A stretch of DNA of 35,283 nt from Bacteroidales bacterium (lineage in GTDB: Bacteria; Bacteroidota; Bacteroidia; Bacteroidales; UBA7960): the NCBI GenBank assembly GCA_012521995.1, contig JAAYLH010000107.1, forward strand, positions 1-35,283, read 5' to 3'. This document shows positions 34,424 through 35,283 of this stretch, piece by piece; position 1 is the stretch's first letter, and each line of letters begins with the position of its first letter. A program made the translations under genes and the position numbers. The notes under the pieces were generated by a model. It saw nothing but the letters and a program-made list of their open reading frames with translations, had not been told where the DNA came from and did no database searches.

Positions 34424-34434
34424 ACGGACTTGGG
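34424..34434 (+). repeat. Single 11-bp unit ACGGACTTGGG
   Basis: A lone copy of the unit seen three times at 32659-32691, here about 90 bases before the next gene. A single 11-base match may be chance. Confidence 0.35.
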
Positions 34435-34521
34435 TTGATACCTTTTCCCGTAAGGGAATATTGCGTAATTGATAGCAAGTCAATTGTTAAAACCAATTTT
34501 TAACCATTTAAAACTTTTATT

Positions 34522-35283
34522 ATGAAGAAAATCTTTACGCTTTTTCTTTTAACTTTTGCAACAATACTTTTTGTGCAAAATGCCGTAGCCTCTGCTGCTT
34601 CAGGTCAACCTGCCGGGAAAGAAGAGGTTGTAATTTGGCAGGAAGGCTTTGAGCCTGCAAATGATACCGGTGCACTCCCTGAAGGCTGGACCCAGAAAAA
34701 GTCAGGCAATGCCATTGGAAACGACCTGGTAGATCTTGAAACTGGAAATAGGCAATGGTTGCGGTTTTCTGAACTTTACCCGATATATGAAGATTTTCAT
34801 CCTGAGTATATCCGGACCGGCGAGGCTGCAATGCACATCAATTGGAACGTTGAAGTCGAGCAGAATGTTTATGCCATTACGCCTGTGCTTACATTGCCTG
34901 AAGCCGAAGAAATGTCCCTTGGTTTCTGGATGTATTTTTCATCGGCATACCACACCGAGCTGAACGTCCTGCTCGAACTGGATGGGGTATGGGAAGTGCT
35001 TTCCGAGCTGAATTCGACAGACCATGCAAACCTGTATGATTCGGAAGTGCTTATTGACCTGACCGGCAAGGTGGGAGAAGCCCGCATTGCTTTCGTATAC
35101 AAATGGACCGACGGGATTCAGATGACCATTGATGACATCAGGGTATTTGGGATTGCAGGACCTACCGAAAACTATGATGTTACCTTCAATGTGGATATGA
35201 GTGCCGTTGAAGGTTTTGATCCTGAAACGCATCATGTTTGGGTTACCGGAAGCTTTACTGATTGGGCAGAACCCGGCACGGAA
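34522..35283 (+). CDS. Secreted protein with choice-of-anchor J-like domain and Ig-like module (3' end beyond window)
   Basis: The 254 residues visible are the amino part of an exported protein. A signal peptide (MKKIFTLFLLTFATILFVQ, cut near VASA) precedes a cleaved-adhesin or choice-of-anchor J type jelly-roll at about 35-210. That domain opens with IWQEGFEP and LPEGWTQKKSGN, and the TIDDIRVFG strand is near 207. The last 35 residues match the Ig-like module of the preceding gene at 19 of 35 positions, including VTGSF and DWAEPGTE. The frame is open to the last base, so a carboxyl T9SS signal is likely but not seen. The gap of 223 bases to the previous gene leaves room for its own promoter. 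Confidence 0.82.
   Translation, partial: MKKIFTLFLLTFATILFVQNAVASAASGQPAGKEEVVIWQEGFEPANDTGALPEGWTQKKSGNAIGNDLVDLETGNRQWLRFSELYPIYEDFHPEYIRTGEAAMHINWNVEVEQNVYAITPVLTLPEAEEMSLGFWMYFSSAYHTELNVLLELDGVWEVLSELNSTDHANLYDSEVLIDLTGKVGEARIAFVYKWTDGIQMTIDDIRVFGIAGPTENYDVTFNVDMSAVEGFDPETHHVWVTGSFTDWAEPGTE

Overview
The window is a stretch of chromosome from a member of the Bacteroidota, most likely of the order Bacteroidales or a close relative. Three kinds of evidence support this. Promoters are of the Bacteroidota type (TAnnTTTG boxes, best examples with an upstream TTG/TTTG about 19-21 bases away). Several secreted proteins end in a type A sorting domain of the type IX secretion system (T9SS). Family content is also typical (DUF4476, DUF4139, head-GIN domain, CarboxypepD_reg plus TonB receptor, PASTA protein beside ddl and rluD). 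I see no phage, transposon, CRISPR array or plasmid hallmark. This is mostly core genome with some surface-polysaccharide and secreted-protein content.

Region 1 (1-7035, minus strand) is a tight seven-gene polysaccharide operon read from one promoter at about 7004-7035. Its order is a WbpE-like aminotransferase, a WbpD-like N-acetyltransferase, a WbpB/WlbA-like dehydrogenase, a UDP-HexNAc 6-dehydrogenase, galE, rfbB and a CpsB/YwqE-type tyrosine phosphatase cut by the window edge. The first four genes together would convert UDP-GlcNAc to a UDP-2,3-diacetamido-2,3-dideoxy-glucuronic acid. Region 2 (7121-11303, plus strand) holds waaA, a small holin-4-like membrane protein, a DUF4476 protein and a MuiA/DUF4139 protein.

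Region 3 (11305-17332) holds a lipoprotein MsrA and an iron-type alcohol dehydrogenase on the minus strand, then on the plus strand a phosphofructokinase with the residues of a pyrophosphate-dependent enzyme and a head-GIN lipoprotein. An 11-bp phased repeat array, a tRNA-Ser(TGA) on the minus strand and a GT2 glycosyltransferase follow. Region 4 (17344-20581) has aroQ facing away from a TPP-riboswitch-controlled TonB-dependent receptor, which is followed by a perfect 44-bp palindrome. Region 5 (20830-26132) is a PASTA protein, a T9SS protein and rluD on the minus strand, with ddl divergent. Region 6 (26203-28797, minus) is an acyl-CoA carboxylase beta subunit, a biotin carrier protein and rdgB. 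Region 7 (29027-35283) is a large T9SS trypsin-like protease on the minus strand, then two plus-strand secreted proteins that share an Ig-like module, the last cut by the window edge.

The least ordinary signal is a family of 11-bp units in three intergenic regions (15766-15864, 20538-20581, 32659-32691, plus a lone copy at 34424). Two of these fold into long near-perfect or perfect hairpins whose arms are about two units long. Other points worth checking are the predicted pyrophosphate specificity of the phosphofructokinase, the lone riboswitch-controlled receptor with no thiamine genes next to it, and four start codons where the longest reading frame is misleading (wbpB-like gene, aroQ, the TonB receptor and ddl).
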